From contig NZ_OW968402.1 of NCBI RefSeq assembly GCF_943169825.2, forward strand, positions 2,046,001 to 2,110,000: a DNA stretch of 64,000 bases, given 5' to 3'. The notes below the pieces were generated by a model. That model was not told the origin of the DNA. It saw nothing but the letters and a program-made list of their open reading frames with translations, and ran no database searches. A program made the position numbers and the translations under genes. Below, piece after piece: positions 63,502-64,000 of the stretch (the first letter of the stretch is position 1; each line of letters opens with the position of its first letter). The DNA comes from Varibaculum prostatecancerukia (GTDB taxonomy: Bacteria; Actinomycetota; Actinomycetes; Actinomycetales; Actinomycetaceae).

Positions 63502-63580
63502 ACTGGCGCGGGCGAACGCTCAACCCGCGTTCGCTACCTCCCCGCGCCAGCCCTCACGGGTTCGAATCCCCTTAGCTCCA
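63436..63580 (+). ncRNA. Structured tRNA-like element, possible attachment site
   Basis: The ends pair as an acceptor-like stem GGAGCTA / TAGCTCC, and the right end carries a T-loop GGGTTCGAATCCC. Three internal stem-loops are visible (63455-63467, 63474-63501, 63505-63548). A terminator follows directly. It is too long for a tRNA and has no tmRNA 5' motif or tag frame. It may be an RNA gene or only the tRNA-end-like attachment site of the integrase downstream. Confidence 0.4.
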
Positions 63581-63586
63581 CAAACC

Positions 63587-63620
63587 GCCCCGGCCAACCC
63601 CGCGTTGGTCGGGGCTTTTT
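63587..63620 (+). terminator. Intrinsic terminator after the structured element
   Basis: GCCCCGGCCAAC / GTTGGTCGGGGC with a five-base loop, then TTTTT. It lies seven bases past the acceptor-like stem, as expected for a stable RNA gene. Confidence 0.85.
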
Positions 63621-63727
63621 CTTATTTTAACCTCCCTAACCTGCGCTGATAGCCCGCTGGCGGGGTGGAAACCGAAAGGCACGGACGGACAAAGAAAGAC
63701 AAAAAAGGACTAAAACGGGTAGAATCT

Positions 63728-63760
63728 AGTGGTACTTAAGTGGTACTCGAGTGGGACTCG
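63728..63760. repeat. Three 11-bp direct repeats upstream of the integrase gene
   Basis: AGTGGTACTTA, AGTGGTACTCG and AGTGGGACTCG lie head to tail without spacing, ending 11 bases before the integrase start. They look like arm-type integrase binding sites or an operator. Confidence 0.6.
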
Positions 63761-63771
63761 TTTTGGTGGTG

Positions 63772-64000
63772 ATGATCTTGAGCAAGCGGCGTGGCTTTGG
63801 TTCGGTAAAGACTCGGGAGCTGAAATCGGGCGCGCGCTCGTACCTGGCTTCTTTTATTAACCCGGATACGGGTAAAAGAGTTTCGCGTTCTTTCCGCTCG
63901 AAGATGGAAGCGAACGCTTGGCTAGGGGAGCGGCGCCGCGATATCCGTTCTGGGGAGTTCCGCTCCCCAGATGATCATAACGAGTTGGTTACTTTCGCTC
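63772..64000 (+). CDS. Tyrosine-type phage integrase, N-terminal part (3' partial)
   Basis: ATG 63772 begins an open frame to the window edge (76 codons). Residues such as RRGFGSVKTRELKSGARSYL and FINPDTGKRVSRSF match the arm-binding N-terminal domain of phage/ICE tyrosine integrases, and KMEANAWLGERRRDI matches the linker helix. The catalytic part lies outside the window. Position next to a tRNA-like sequence and short direct repeats supports a mobile element extending to the right. Confidence 0.8.
   Translation, partial: MILSKRRGFGSVKTRELKSGARSYLASFINPDTGKRVSRSFRSKMEANAWLGERRRDIRSGEFRSPDDHNELVTFA

Noticed and set aside
63436-63580. tmRNA or normal tRNA call
   Set aside because: The 3' end resembles both, but there is no tmRNA 5' GGTTTCGAC-type motif or tag frame, and no anticodon arm in the right place.
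63409-63649. Two overlapping ~75-codon frames near the island's right edge
   Set aside because: They translate the structured repeat and terminator; the hairpins explain the sequence better.
63728-63760. CRISPR array
   Set aside because: The three 11-mers are too short and have no spacers, and no cas gene is in the window.

Overview
The window looks like chromosomal DNA from an actinobacterium of the Actinomycetaceae type (Varibaculum/Mobiluncus-like is a guess; I cannot confirm a species). Reasons: GTP-dependent PEP carboxykinase, a GlxR-like Crp regulator, the Gram-positive coproporphyrin heme route (HemQ, CpfC, HemY-type oxidase), DtxR-type iron boxes, a tRNA-Glu/Asp/Phe cluster, an Ssd/TadA/TadB/TadC locus, and frequent GTG/TTG starts in moderately GC-rich DNA.

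1-24 kb is mostly housekeeping: the end of a molybdate-type ABC transporter, thiL, three tRNAs, an MscS channel, msrB, a nuclease/phosphatase-fold protein, a DMT exporter, purC, a CDF metal exporter, pckG, an LppM-like lipoprotein, a four-gene Tad export locus without pilin genes, brnQ, rlmB, cysS, purA and a Crp/Fnr regulator. A long inverted repeat carrying two exact DnaA boxes sits beside purC.

24-39 kb holds almost the whole heme pathway: hemQ-cpfC-hemA on the minus strand, facing hemE, a HemY-HemC fusion and hemD on the plus strand, with hemB at 38.3 kb. Only hemL is not seen. glnA and a tail-to-tail two-component pair lie between. 39-50 kb has a TM0106-type RecB-like nuclease, a MacB/FtsX-type ABC system, two small-molecule kinases, a WYL regulator, a stand-alone FtsZ GTPase-domain protein that ends before the catalytic T7 loop, and a metallophosphatase.

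49.9-63.5 kb is an accessory island bounded by direct copies of a structured repeat, with a tyrosine integrase starting just to its right. It contains what I think is the main discovery: an iron-regulated azol(in)e-type RiPP locus. A 33-bp perfect palindrome with a DtxR/IdeR-like core lies between two divergent units. The plus unit encodes a 34-residue precursor-like peptide (ending PHCHHARTTSTIAWS), a 741-residue E1-like/YcaO cyclodehydratase and two exporter-fold ABC proteins. The minus unit encodes an S9-family serine hydrolase and a complete FecBCD-type siderophore importer. A second, near-consensus DtxR box precedes two methyltransferase genes, one of them CmoA-like. The layout suggests a ribosomally made metal-binding peptide (metallophore) produced and retrieved under iron limitation; the product and its chemistry are inference.
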